64,000 nt of DNA from Cheilinus undulatus (Eukaryota > Chordata > Actinopteri > Labriformes > Labridae). The notes below the pieces were generated by a model that made no database searches, was not told the DNA's origin, and worked only from the letters and a program-made list of their open reading frames with translations. The position numbers and the translations under genes are program-made. Location: positions 34,264,289-34,328,288 of the forward strand of contig NC_054869.1 of NCBI RefSeq assembly GCF_018320785.1, read 5' to 3'. Within the stretch, counting starts at the first letter, position 1, and every line of letters begins with the position of its first letter. Positions 1 through 25,369 of the stretch are shown piece after piece.

Positions 1-211
1 GCTGGCTGTGATATGATCCACAACAACCAAAGTTTACAAAGGCTTCAGTTCTTCTTTCTGGGTGTAGATCAGTGATCAGAAATCATTAAATCTACTGATA
101 ATCCTTATTGATGATCCTGCAGCAGTAAAACCAGTCACAATTAAAACCATCAAAGGTTTTAAAAAACATTTAAACATATCTTTACCCATTTTTGGGGAAA
201 TGCTCGCTTAC

Positions 212-12770
<12,559 letters not shown>

Positions 12771-15089
12771 GGTGATCAACTGGCTAGGTCCCTGTATGCA
12801 GATCCTTATGTGGTATTCCTCTCTGCTACAGTTGCACCATACTCGACATCCTTTGAGGTAAGATACAGACCAAAAGGTGCCCTGTGGGAAAGACAGCAGA
12901 ACAGAGACAAACATGGTAAATCTAACAGAAAAGTGTGCTAACACACATGCTACAAATCAAATTCCAGCTGAAAAAGTAATGCTTTATAAGCTCTCTGATA
13001 TCAGTTGCAGTTTAAAGAAATGATTTTGTTTTTTTGCTGTTGAGAAACTGTGAAGTTGGGAGTCATGCCAACATAAAAGCCTTGATCCAAAAACATTCTG
13101 GCATGCATAGTATTTTTAAGAAACGTCTCAAGAGATTTGGCTAGTTTGCTCTTGTCACAGCTGGGTTCAGGGAAGGAGCTACGATCAGTTGCACAATTTC
13201 AATTTCTGCAGTAAGTCCCTGCCAACAGAGCTATGTTTGCTGAATTCCTGCATATCAAATCCAGAGGCAGCACTGCCAGGAAAAGCCATATTTGACATAA
13301 AAAACCCACATCTCTCAGGAAGCAGGTTTGAGGCTAAATGTTGAAACCCACAAAACAGAGTCTGTTTAGATCAGGCTCTGACTTTTTTGCTCATTCCACT
13401 CACCTCCCCTCTCCTTCACTTGTGTTTTTTTTTTATTCTGAAGGGCTAGTTTCACTACTTATCTGCTTACAAATACAACTACATACTAGTATTATGAAAA
13501 ACCCAGACGGATATAAAGCAGACAGAGACAATTAAGCTAGGGACAAATACAGCTGTGGGTCTGTCTTACGTAAGAGGCTTGGAGCTGCCCCTCATTTCAT
13601 TAGATGCTAAACAAATAAACCAGTTTAACCAGAGGGGTGTACAATGAAAATAAATTAATCGGTTGACTAGGCATGATGTCTGTACAATTGGAGGTTTCAA
13701 TGTGGCAAAGGTGGTTTGTTTTTTAACATGGTTGATCTCCATAGGAGCCAGAAACACCCTTCAGCCCCAGGAAGCTGTGCTCAGAGTTTTTGCTTTAAAA
13801 AGGAATGAAATCTTTTCACCAAATGTTCTCCTGATTTTATATTCTGTGAGGATAAAGAGTCTTATCTGAGGAATTTAGGTTATGAAAACATGTTGGACAA
13901 CAATAATTCCAAGGAAACTAAAAATTCAACGGCAGTGGCACAATCTGTGTGCACGGCATCAAAAGAACCTACATACATTGGTTTTTGATGCAGATCTGAC
14001 CCCTTTTCTGTCTTCTTCCTCTCATTGTTCGCTTGTTTGTTTAAATAATATTCAGACTTCAAATTGTATACCATGCATAAGCATAGTTTCATAAAACTAA
14101 ACACTGCATCAGGAAGGTACTAGCAACACAAGTGCAGAAGAAAAAGATACCATGTGCTTTGGTATGCCATACTGACAAGTAATCAGGTTAACTACAAAAC
14201 CATCTAGGAAGGGAATTCAAGGTCAAGGCTCCGTCTGTACATAATGGGATTGTTGTTCTCTCTAAAAGCACAGAGACAAACTCAACATGCCTGATTAAAG
14301 CTCAAAATGAGATTTTGCAATCATTTTGTTAAGAGCTTTGGCCTTGATGAGCTTGTATGTGCAAGTTCTTGTTTGTTTCTCCTAGTTGTGTTGTGCTCAA
14401 CTGTCACCGACACGCTGCAGAGCAGTTCATCTGGTTTCCCTTCAGGCATGCTGGGACTGGCTCCCAAAAGCTTGGTAGCATAGATTAAACTATGCTCACA
14501 AATACAGTTAAGCCTTTCACTGCAACAGTATGACCCTAAATGCAAATACACAGACAAACAGAGAGAGAGAGAGAGTATCAAAAGCTATTTCTGAGTGTAA
14601 ATCCAGACCTGAAGCAGACAGTCAGACGGTGTGACCTCGATACAATCTAAGCAGGTTACTGCATTTGATTTACAATGTAACGACGGGATAATCTAGAAAG
14701 AAAAGGGACATTTCATTTGTGTCTGGTTCTGTATCAGCATCTGCAAATGGATATCTTTCCATATATCCATCTTTCCAGCTATTGATCTTAAAAGGCACTC
14801 AAAATGACAAGATATGATTAAAACATAAAACCCTGCGCTGAAATCCTGGCTGTCAGCTCACAGTCTCGTCATGAATGATATACTGTTGTATTCCTTTCAG
14901 GGAGTAAAACACAATGTTCCAGTGGGCAACGACTTGCTGACAATGACAGCACACGAGGCTACACAAACACATACACACCAATTCCTGGGAAGGAAGGGCT
15001 TAAATTCTGGTAAAAGGAGGACAGAAACTGCTTTTTTCCCTCCTTATCTATCTGCCTACTTAACATTTCATTAAAAACCATCTAGTTTT

Positions 15090-16565
15090 ACTATTATCTT
15101 GACTCTGTTGAAAGTCAATGAAAAACAATCCAATGTTTAAAACTGAGGGTAATACTGGAAGTATTACAGATCTGTGTCGGTTACATGAAGATTAATGGAA
15201 CTGCTTTTAGTCTCTTGGTGCCAGCAAAGAAGAATAAAACAGGGCTAACTTTGATAAACATTTGAAGATTGAACAGAGAGTCCTGTAGATAATTTTGAAG
15301 CATAAGGAAGAGTATGAAAGAAGTTTCAAACTGTCAATGCGATCTTGGAGCTGGATCCTAAATTGGTTTAACTTCCGAGTTTTCAAGTAGCTCTTACCCT
15401 GACATGGACAACCTAGAAGTCACATCAAAACTATTGTATGTGGCATGCACACAATTATTCTTAACCTGGCATTTCTGTGTTATTTTTTTTCTTCCCATGA
15501 AGGGATGTACAATTGCATCAGTCTCGTCAGGACTGAGACAAATACAGATGTTCTAAACCAGTGTTTCATTATTTCTGTCAGTGAATCATTGCTAAAATGG
15601 TAACATTTTTTCTCATCTTGGACCACAAAAACAGATCAGAGTTTGTCACAGGTCAGATCTTCTGCCCAATCATAACTTTATCTAAATCATCTGTTTGGTG
15701 TGCTAAATTCCAGCGTTAAATTGGCATTACAGATAAACATCTGCAACTGACATCGGTTCTTGGACACCATCTTTGCCAATTGCTGAAGTTTGTAAAAGGG
15801 ACATTATTGGCTATAATGGAGCTAAACTGATGCACCTTTGCTGGAGTGTAGAAATCCAGCACTGACATTGAACTGGTACAGCATTGTTAAGGCATCAATA
15901 CTGTATAAAAGGTATTGATTTAGAACCAGTGTCAGAAAGAAAAACAAACAATACCTATATCTAATCTTTGCATCCCTATCAGAGTAATGTTGGAATAAAC
16001 GACTCTAGCAGCAAAAGAGGTGATTGAAAATCAACACTGCTGTCAGCAACAGAAATCAGCTAAATTGTTATTTTAAAGATTGGTCACATTATTATGACTA
16101 ACTAGATTTAACAATGAAAAACACAACTCAATCAAAAAAACTATACGTGTTGCTGTGTTACAGGAAACTAAGAACTCTAGTGCTTTGGTGGATCCACATG
16201 TGGGTTGCCTAAGTGTGTTCAATATTTCCTCCAAAACCTTTTAGGTTCACTTTTTCTTAACTCTGATGAAAGAAACAAACCAAATGTAGTAAAAAAAGGC
16301 ACTAGATAAAACACCAATATGTGTAGTTTAAATGAAGATTGGTGGACATACTTGTGGTACCAGCAGAAAAGATTAAAACATGTAAACATAATAAAGTCTC
16401 CGATAAAACATTCAAACTGAGTAGAGCTCGCCTGAGAGGATTTGTCTGCAGTTGCAGAACTATGGAAGGAATTTCAAAATGTGAGAGTGATTTTGCAGCT
16501 GGCTTTTAAACTGGTTTCACTTATGTTATGAGACAGAGCTTTCACTCAGGATGAACTTCTAAGTC
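15090..16565. repeat. Two diverged copies of an unknown repeat in receptor intron 1
   Basis: 15180-15430 and 16325-16565 share colinear motifs: ATGAAGATT(A/G)(A/G)TGG, CCAGCA(A)AGAAGA-like, GAAAGAAGTTTCAAA versus GGAAGGAATTTCAAAA, GGAGCTGGATCCTAAATTGG versus GCAGCTGGCTTTTAAACTGG, and CTAGAAGTCACAT versus CTAAGTCACATT. No transposon signature was recognised. Confidence 0.4.
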
Positions 16566-18204
16566 ACATTCTTCTTGCTATCTGTTTCAAATGCATGCTT
16601 CTGGTGGTTTAATTGGATGCCTGCTGCACTTGATAAAACTAGATTTGGCAGCTGAAAACATAACACAGTTACACACCCCTTAATGTGATTTACCTGACTA
16701 TTAAACAGAACAAACACTAGTGCTTTTGTTTGGGAGAATGTGGGCTGCCAATGCTTTCCACAGTCTATTTTAAAGGAATGAAGTGTGTTCCTGGCGGAAA
16801 ACATAACACCTCCAGATGAAATTCAGAGGCATGGCTCAACATAAATACAGCTGTGTGGAGTCCATGTTTCACATGCTTCTGTGCAACAAAGACTTTTTGA
16901 GCTTCTTCAGAGCAAACCTCCACACATGAAAAGAGTTGTTATATGTTAAACTTGTCCTGGATCCTAAAGATTATTTTTCAAACTTTTGCACCAGGCTGAA
17001 ACATTTTACAACCTCAAAATATATCCTTGCAGCCATCTGAACCCTGACATGAAAAAAACATAATGCATTGATGGGAAGAGGGGAAAAAAGCTGCATATTC
17101 TGGGAAATGTAACCACGAAACTGATAGCCACAAATGCACACCAACACACAAATCAATAACTCTCTGCTGAACTGTTCCCTGTCCTTGCAGCAGTAATAAA
17201 TATGACCACAAACTCAAAAACCCATAAAGATATTGTTGTTACGCCTAAACCAGGCCTCAACCTCATCTGTATGTCTGCAATTGTCCTATTTAAGAAGAGC
17301 TCACCCTAAAATCACTGCCCTGGTCTGTTTGATTTATTTCACCATGCTGGACTTTGCCTCTGTTCTGTTCGACCATGCAGCTGTGTAAGGCAGTTCCAGT
17401 AGACCATGGAAAACATCCAGGTACACCCATACACAAAATATACTGTGTTGGACTGACCATCCTGTTATGCAATCCTTTCCCAGAATCCAAATGTTCTCAG
17501 GGACCTCATTTGTTCCCGTGTTATGTCTAAGGTGTCCAAACATTAGTTGGTACTCAAATAGAAGAGCAATTATAAACAGATGGGTAGCCCTGTTTGTGGA
17601 ATCTCAACTTAGGGGTTGTGCAAGTGAGAAAATATTTACAGGAACTGGAATATGCAAAACACTGTGTGTTGGCTTGGTGCATCAAACAAAAGTTTCAGTT
17701 ACCTTAGTGAACCTGCTCCTCTGGAGACTGAGGAGGTATTTTGTGTATTTGTTTGGCTCAGTTATTTATAACTACATCAATTTTTTGGTAAAGCAACATT
17801 ATCAAAGGTAATAGTCATTAAAACAAAAACAACTGCCCATTGAAAAAAAGGGGCATGAATCATCTGGAGAGCTGTTGACAGCAAATGTTTATTTTTCATA
17901 GTTCATTAATGGATGGGGATGTGTGCAATTAGATTTCTCACCAGTCAGCACCAGAATTACTAGCCAGTTTAGCTAAAAATCGATATTTTTATAAATATGG
18001 GCCCATATTGTCAGTTACATGAGTCTAATGCTGGCTGTACATTGTTCAATTTCACACTTCTCTAGACAAGACCATCATTGCCATTTATGTGCTCATGCTG
18101 TACAAGTGAAGAGGGGATGGACGGTAAAAATGTCTGGAGTATCCTTTAACCAGTCTACAGCAGAGGTTGAAACCATAGCTTTTGTCTGATTTTCATTAGA
18201 GATG

Positions 18205-18790
18205 CACGATACTGGATTTTTGACAATTTGTGAATTAATTTTAGCCAATATGGTATTGATTCTACTAGCTAAATGTTGTTAAGACTGGGAGTCAGACAAA
18301 ATTGTTTTTCTCTAGTTCTAATACCAATACCACTTATAACTTGTTCTTGAGACTGATAACTATTTGGAATTGTTATGAATTATTATGATGTACAAAATGT
18401 ACTTAATGTGGCAAAAGTAAAATGTTAAACAATTTAGCACTAGATCTGCCAACATAATAGCACAGAGCAACACAGTAGAGAAAGGGAAAACAAAGTGATG
18501 CCATTTGCCCACTGCGTCAGTGGCACTCAGACTTAAGTGATGATTGGCTAACACTCATTTGACATCTAGCCAGTCAGATTTTGTTGTATGCAGGAAATTA
18601 GGTGAGACTTTGGAGAGTGAAAACATAGCCAGAGGGGAAGAAACACCTCGCAGTGTAGCCAAAGAAGCACACTTTTTGATTAACTAATTTAAGAGATTAT
18701 CCGTTAAATAAAGTGCAGATACCAATCATCAGCCAAATGCCAAATATCAAAATAATTGTCCAGGCTAATAATCGGAATTTAAATTTTCAT
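18205..18790. repeat. GATGCACGATA-type interspersed repeat
   Basis: GAGATGCACGATACTGGATTTTT and later CCAATCATCAGCCAAATGCCAAATATC recall the short non-autonomous DNA repeats of fish that begin with GGGATGCACGATATT. Related sequence recurs at 51755-52330. The boundaries are approximate. Confidence 0.35.
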
Positions 18791-20249
18791 TTAATCAAAA
18801 GAGAAACTAGTAACTAGAAACATTTGCCTCTGTTGACAAAAGTAGCATTATGTTGTTTTTTTAAGTCTCTTTGTCTAACAGCCTCAACCCTGGTGTCAGA
18901 CTTCCTTAAGTATTAGGTAAACTCTCAACCCCACAAGAACCAAAACCAAGACAAAAATAAAAATGGAGCAGAGCCGAGGCCAAAATAACTCAGAACTCCA
19001 TTACACACAGCCAACAATCTAACAGCACATTCGTATCCCAACCACACTTTTAAACAAAGATCAGAGTCTCAGATGGTGTTTTATTTACTAAAAGTGTGTG
19101 GGATGGAAGCTGAAGCCAAACCCAGGAAAAAAGCTGTCTGTTGTCAGCCTCAGCTCTGGAACGCTGTCATTACTCTGTCATCGTTGACCACCAGGACCAA
19201 AGAAATAAGCACTCAGCTCCTCTGGTGAACTGTATAAGTATGGAGGCATTTTGAAACATGAGCTAAGTTTGCTGCTCATTATGTTTGACCTTTGAGAGGG
19301 ACCAGAGGAAGACCGGATGTTAGCCAGAGAAAAAAGTGAAAAACAGTGCAAGTGTTACAAAATGTCGGTGCTCTGACCTCACCAGAGAGGGGACATTGAG
19401 CTCTGTGTGTGTGAGTGTAGCTTCTGGACCTCAACCAAACATGGTTTCCTTCCTTCCTGCCTCTTTCCCTGTACTCCTTTATGAATGCAAATGTTAATCC
19501 TGGAAGCAGCAGGATATGAGAAGACCCTCACCTTAAAAATACACTATTTACTTTAGTGTGTTGGATTCCAATCTACTGGATATAGGACTATTAATCAAGC
19601 TGTGGGAATCAATAGCATGAGTCATGAGTTCAGTAGCAGACAAACTAATCTGAAGTCTTTCAGCACAAAAACAGTCGAGTGACTGGTAGTAAGGGAAAAC
19701 ATACTAACTAGTTGGCCAGGTTCAAGGAGGTGCCTCACATTCCCATTATTTGTTATGGTGACTCATGCTCTGCTTGTCTTACATTAAGTAACGCCAGGAC
19801 GGCTTTACCTCCAATGAACAGTAACCTGTTAATACAATTTATCCTCAATCAAGGCAAGAGCAGATTTATTTCCTGAGAACATGTAGACAGGATACTGCTC
19901 TTACAACTCCTGTTGCTTACAGATAAGAAATGAGGGGAAGCACATATTAATCAACTAAAAAATCTACAGAAATAAATGCATTTGATACCTTTACCATATC
20001 TTATTCACACTGTGCAAATAGTATCACTGCAAGGAATGACTGATCACCTAAATTATCTGCTACTGATGTACTTTATGTGTTTCCATTCCCTCTAAAGTTT
20101 TAAATTAATGTTTTAGTGACAGATTTAACAGTGTGAGCCTTTTTTGACTCTTTGGGCCCAAATTGTAAATCTAGAGCTTGAGCTTCATCTTAAAATGTAA
20201 AATCTGTAAACAGGGATCCAGGTTTTAAGCATGGAAGTGGTTCCCATTT

Positions 20250-20640
20250 GCGGGACACTTGCAGTCTGAGCTTTAATGTCATATTCTCTGTGAAAGGAGT
20301 GAAATTCTGGAATTCTCTACCTGAAATGTATCACAAACTTCACCACCTTTAAGAGAGCTACCAAATCCTGGTTATTTCAGCAACAGAGCTGCTATCATGT
20401 CTGATTTTTTGTAACATTGTCACTGTTTAATGTGTTTTTTACCGTCATTTTTTCCCCCTTTCTAATCATCTGTTTTAGCTTTTTATTCTTACAAAAGCCC
20501 TTCTAGGGACGGGTGTTGCAAATTAGCATTCACTACAAATACTATGATACTTGCATGGGATACCTGTTCTCAGTTGTCTATGTTTATTGTATCTGCCCCT
20601 ATTAAATAAACCTTAAATAAATAAATAAATAAATATCAGA
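20250..20640 (+). mobile_element. LINE 3' fragment with (AAAT)n tail
   Basis: Contains AATTCTGGAATTCTCTACC and GGGACGGGTGTTGCAAATTAGC, ending in CCTATTAAATAAA and an (AAAT)n tail, as in the 3' ends of fish non-LTR retrotransposons. 5' truncated, no reverse transcriptase left. Confidence 0.5.
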
Positions 20641-22383
20641 AGGATTTGTTGTATGCAGCAAAACAGTCCATGTGGACAGCAAAAAAAAAAAACAGTTTTT
20701 TAAATGGTGGAACATTATCTGTACTAATGATATAGTCTACTGAATCCCATCAGCCATAGTCTAACCCTGGTTTATTTGTCTTTACATACACCCCATCCAT
20801 TATTGAATTGTTGGCTTCAATCCAATAATCGCAAGGAATTTAGCTAGCAATCCATTTAAGATCAATCATTTCAACTTGGGCCTCACATTTGCCTGACTTC
20901 GTGCTGCGAAAAAAACAGTCCACTTTCAGTTTCTCTGACTACCTAAAACGCATAAGAAATTATTAATAAGACCTGAATTCAAATTTCAAAACATCATTTA
21001 AGTGGTTTCCTTCTTCTCTTCAGAACAGACCATTCATAGATCAACTATTACTAATCTGCATTGTGATGTTGTTATATCAGAAATTTAATTCCAATAAGTT
21101 GCATGTAAATCGCAAGAAATTTGGTTTCTTTATCTATTTCGTACCACTGAAGTAGGCCAGAGTGAAGCCGCTGCAGATGAATAAAGAACAGACGAATGGG
21201 CGCTCCTTTTGGATGACACAAACACTGCATTGGAAAGGACGCATTGCCTGGGAGTCATGTATTGCCAAGCACTGGATTCACTGGAATTACAAAAAACTCT
21301 GCACACGTTTCCACCTAACGATAATCAGATAATGCTTCAGCATGCAGAAGATTTGTTGAAACATAAAAGCAGGTTCACCATGAGGAAGAGGGATATATCA
21401 AGGTTAATCTCTCTCTGATAAACATCCATGCAAATGCATGCAAATAAATGACATAGCTATTTTTACTCTAACTTGTCCCACCTGTGCAGGTGCAAACTGT
21501 CTCTTACTGATGCCTTTCATGTAAACGTTCAAGTAGTGACTTTTAGAAATGTGGATTCATGAAATGTGTGATAATTGACGTGTACTGGTATCTATAGTAT
21601 TAATCAACTATTGAGAGGGGTGTGTATTTGCACAATATACAGGCTGTGTACAAAGCAAGATGGAAAATATTATTTGATATTTCACCCAATTCTTCTGACA
21701 ACAAATATTTAATTTCGAGAGTTATGAAACTCTTCTCTGTGGGCCTATTATTCGAAAAATACACATTTGTTATCAGACCGGAAAAAGGGCATAAACCACG
21801 TAAATGCATTGGGTGGTAAACAAGAATTGAGATTTTCGTTGCTTCATCTGGTAGCAAAACAACCGTGATGACAAAATACACTACGCACTAACCGTTACGC
21901 CTCCCCAGCTATATAAACTTAAAATAACCATGTGTCTCTCTATTCAACACCAAAATATATTCATGTGTAATTTTTTCTCAAAATTATAATTCATCTCCCT
22001 CTGAAAAAGTGTAATACCACAAAAATCAAAAACCTCATCATCTCAGGACAGTGTGCATCTTTAGCATTAGCAACCAAGCAGCATGATGGGTACTGTCACA
22101 AGTCTTATCAAAACCAGCTGTCAGACTGTGTATACACAATAAAATTCTAGCTGACATATTTCAAAAAGCATTTTATCAAAGGAGGAAATGTACTGTAAAA
22201 GGAAAGTTGAATATAAATTTCATTTAAAAACTCTCAACAGCTAGCACTCCTCATCACACACGCAGTCAGCAGGCCACCGATGTTTGGAAAAACACCGCTA
22301 GCTTCGACAGCTTCCAACTACGAACTTACATAAAAAAAGGCAATGGGATCACATATAACATAATAAAATTCAAATTTCTCACC

Positions 22384-22600
22384 TCCAATGTATGTCAGAT
22401 GTCCTTTTCGCTTCGGTTTAGGTTTTAATATCCAATAAACCAGCTTTCTAAAAAGCCTGCCCCCGTACTCGTAAGTAGACCTTTCCCTATGAGTCCAGAA
22501 CAGGATGGGATTCCTGGAATAGAGCTAATGGTTTGATTGACACTTGTACGGACCAATGGGCTTCGATTAACTTGCCTTTTTTTTTTCCCACAGGAGAGAG
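22384..22600 (-). promoter_or_regulatory. Putative non-coding first exon and promoter of the receptor gene
   Basis: Read on the minus strand, CATTGGAG is followed by GTGAGAAA, a strong splice donor with its exon end at 22383. Upstream lie a CCAAT box (CCAAT on plus 22553-22557, ATTGG on minus) and moderately GC-rich sequence. The coding exon at 12665-12770 has its own acceptor (exon start 12881) ahead of the ATG, so a separate upstream leader exon must exist. This is the best placed candidate, giving an intron of about 9.5 kb. Transcription start inferred near 22.45-22.5 kb. Confidence 0.35.
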
Positions 22601-22699
22601 GGCGTTGTCGTGCTGCGCTGAAGTCAAAGAGGGAAAATGAGAGCGTAGGCGTCACTACACCCATCCAAACAACAGCCAAAACTCGGCTGAAGATTGTTC

Positions 22700-24480
22700 A
22701 TAGATTCATGGATTTTCTTTAAATGTATTCAATATTCGTCTGATACTAGAAGGATAAAGAGAAAAGCGTTTATTTGAAGAAGAACCCTCCTGTGATGCTT
22801 CCATACTGGTAAACAAGTAGGCACCAAAATTTTAGGGTATTACTTCTCCATTACTGTGGGACCCTAATGCACCTTTGAACCTTGAACTGGCATTATGAAC
22901 CATATCATTCCAGCCAATGCCTTTGATGTAAGATGAACCAATTAATCCAATGAAATATATTTCAATCTATCTGTTAATTTTGGGTAAATTATAAACTAAC
23001 TATTTTATATGCTTTTTGATAATTCAGATACAACCTTTCCTGTTATATATTTCATGCCATACTGTACAGCACTATTGTAATAATCTTATTTCTTGTATTT
23101 TATGCTGTAACGTCTGTCATAAACTTTTCTTGTTTCTATTTTAAAAGCCTATTAAATAAATACAGACAAATGTAAAGAATTCACAATTTATATTTACATT
23201 TGTCAGGTGTATATTGTTTACCAAACTTTTGTGCATCCACAGCTGTCACTTTGTCTTGTAATTATTCCTCTACTTGTCATTTCTGTGTCAACTGTAATGT
23301 CTGTTACTGCTCTTCATGTCATGAATGGTTTGATTTTAACTTTGAAAAGCAGTTTGAATCACTGTAAGAATAAACACACTGCTTTCATTATTTGTTCTAG
23401 TTTCTGTATTTCTTTTATCTTCTTTCTTTATCAGTGTTTGTTTTCTTTTCATCCGTGCTTATTGCTGTTACAACCAAATTTTTCAACAATAAAGTAAAAT
23501 ATTGTTGTCTTTAAAAACATTTCTTGCCATTTTTAACTGAGCTAAGGACCATTCACTTCTGCATTCACTTCGATTTTTTTAAAGCATTTTTTTGATCCCT
23601 TAAAATGACCTCTTATGTTATCAGACTTTCACGTACAGGTACTACAGTTTAGGAATATGCTTTACAGCAAAATTTTTAGTCCACATAAAACCATCATCTG
23701 GAACAACAGGTGTATATTTTTTTAATGAAATCTTTATTTCATAAAGATGGAATGGATAAGTTATTTTGGGCTGTTGTACATTTGATGGATAAAGATGGCA
23801 ATATTTGAAGCCATGCTGATGAAATGTTTCACTTCAGGTGATCTCAAAATTAGACTTGTTCAAAGTACGGACAAGATATCTGTCTTTACTTTTTTTTACC
23901 AGAGATGAAAGAGGTTAATTTAAAACAATTAAGCTTAATATCTTTATGCAAAGGGAATTCTTAAGAATAAGGTTTAATTTGGATAGAAATGAATGTCTGT
24001 TTTTTTTTTCATGTAGATATCAGATCTCAAGACCATCTGTTTTATGTTTGGGACACCGTGAAGAATTATTTGGGACAGAATTCATAAAAAGTTAAGTACA
24101 AAACATGTTGAACCTGTTTATGAATATCATATGGTGAAGTTTGGTATCTTTTCAAGGGACGAAAAGGTTGAATGGTTATGAAAAAAACTGTTTTTACTAT
24201 AGGTAAAGACTGTATCAACAAATATAGATTTTTTAAGTCACTTTAAATTTTGTAATATTTAAAATTAATTGAAAATATTTTCTCAGTCTAAAAGATAGAA
24301 AAAGGAGGTGCCTTGCTATGGGATTCTTGGAAATTCTTGACTTATATCAACTGGACCTCTTGCAACTGTACTTTATAAAATTTTATTCTGTTATTTGACT
24401 GTAATTTTATAGATATATTTACTTCAGGGGTTTACTCAGTGTTTGTTTTTTTACAACTGGTAAGTAGTTAGTTGATACTC
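22700..24480. other. Spacer between the divergent receptor and cep78 promoters
   Basis: AT-rich with several AATAAA/ATTTTAT runs. The longest open frame, near 23207-23497 on plus, is hydrophobic and low in complexity and has no recognisable family. I see no gene, RNA or clear repeat. Confidence 0.5.
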
Positions 24481-24619
24481 CACATCGATAGGTGGCGGCA
24501 GTGAACTCAATGCACCATAAAGATAGAAGTGAGGAAGCAAAGGGGGCAGGGCGTGACTGGCACAACAGCGCCACTTTTGAGCGGTTGTAAATATTGCTAA
24601 CAATAACATACCGCAGAAG

Positions 24620-24691
24620 TTGTCAGACACTCATCAATGAACTCCAGAACAACACCGAAACGAAAATAGAGCCGTCGGCTGTACGTTGACG
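24620..24691 (+). other. cep78: cep78 non-coding exon 1 (5' UTR), approximate start
   Basis: The sequence ...GTACGTTGACG is followed by GTAAGTTGC, a near-consensus donor at 24692. The coding exon at 27056 has an acceptor ahead of its ATG, so an upstream leader exon is needed, and this site is the best fit. The region 24480-24690 is more GC-rich than its surroundings and has no clear TATA box, as is usual for housekeeping or ciliary genes. The transcription start was not located precisely. Confidence 0.5.
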
Positions 24692-25369
24692 GTAAGTTGC
24701 ATCACCTTCATTTAGTTCTTTGTGGTTTATTCAGGCATAAGAGTAAGGCTGAAAAACAGCTAGTCTAGAGAGGGTATTAGAGCGAACCACTCTCCTTCAC
24801 GACCAATGGTTGCTAGGAGCTTAGCTTGCTAACGCCATTGTCGTTGACAGGATAAACAGTGCACTGCACAGTTTAACCTAATTTCTATATATGTTAAAAG
24901 CCCAAATACCTGGTTGTCCTCTAATAAAACAGTCGTGGCAGCGCTAAGGCATTACACGTAAATGTGCGACCCAGTAGGTTTGCAATGGAGGACGAAGGAA
25001 GATGAAGTCACTTAATGGTAACAGTTAAAGTGTTTGCTGTATAGTGTTTGTAGTCCTCTCTGGTCATCTGTTCCTGAGATCAGCGTTTTACAGTTTAAAT
25101 TATTTCTCCATATAATAGTAATATTCCCACTTGGGTTATAATTTTTGATAAACAGTGCAAAAATGTAGAACCCCAAAATCATAGCAGCTGGCAGCAGTTG
25201 ACCCTTGTTCATAAATGTTGCAGCCCTGACTCATTGCTTGAAGTTGAATAGGCTATACCTAACGTGGCCCTTAGTACAAATTTGTTTTAAATAATGGCAT
25301 TGAATTTACTATGGTATGATGTACTTTGCATATTGATTTGTTAACAGAGGTCTCTTGACACATAAACTA

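Larger units (their letters stand above)
12882..22382 (-). other. Receptor intron 1 (about 9.5 kb), no coding sequence seen
   Basis: No exon with homology or phase support was found. It holds a pair of diverged repeat copies (15090-15430 and 16260-16565), a GATGCACGATA-type interspersed repeat (18205-18790), a LINE tail (20250-20640) and an (AG)n run near 14557-14574. Short open frames here lack recognisable motifs. Confidence 0.5.

Noticed and set aside
23207..23497. Hydrophobic open frame between the two divergent promoters
   Set aside because: T-rich DNA readily gives Phe/Leu/Ser-rich open frames; no family, no promoter, no conserved residues.
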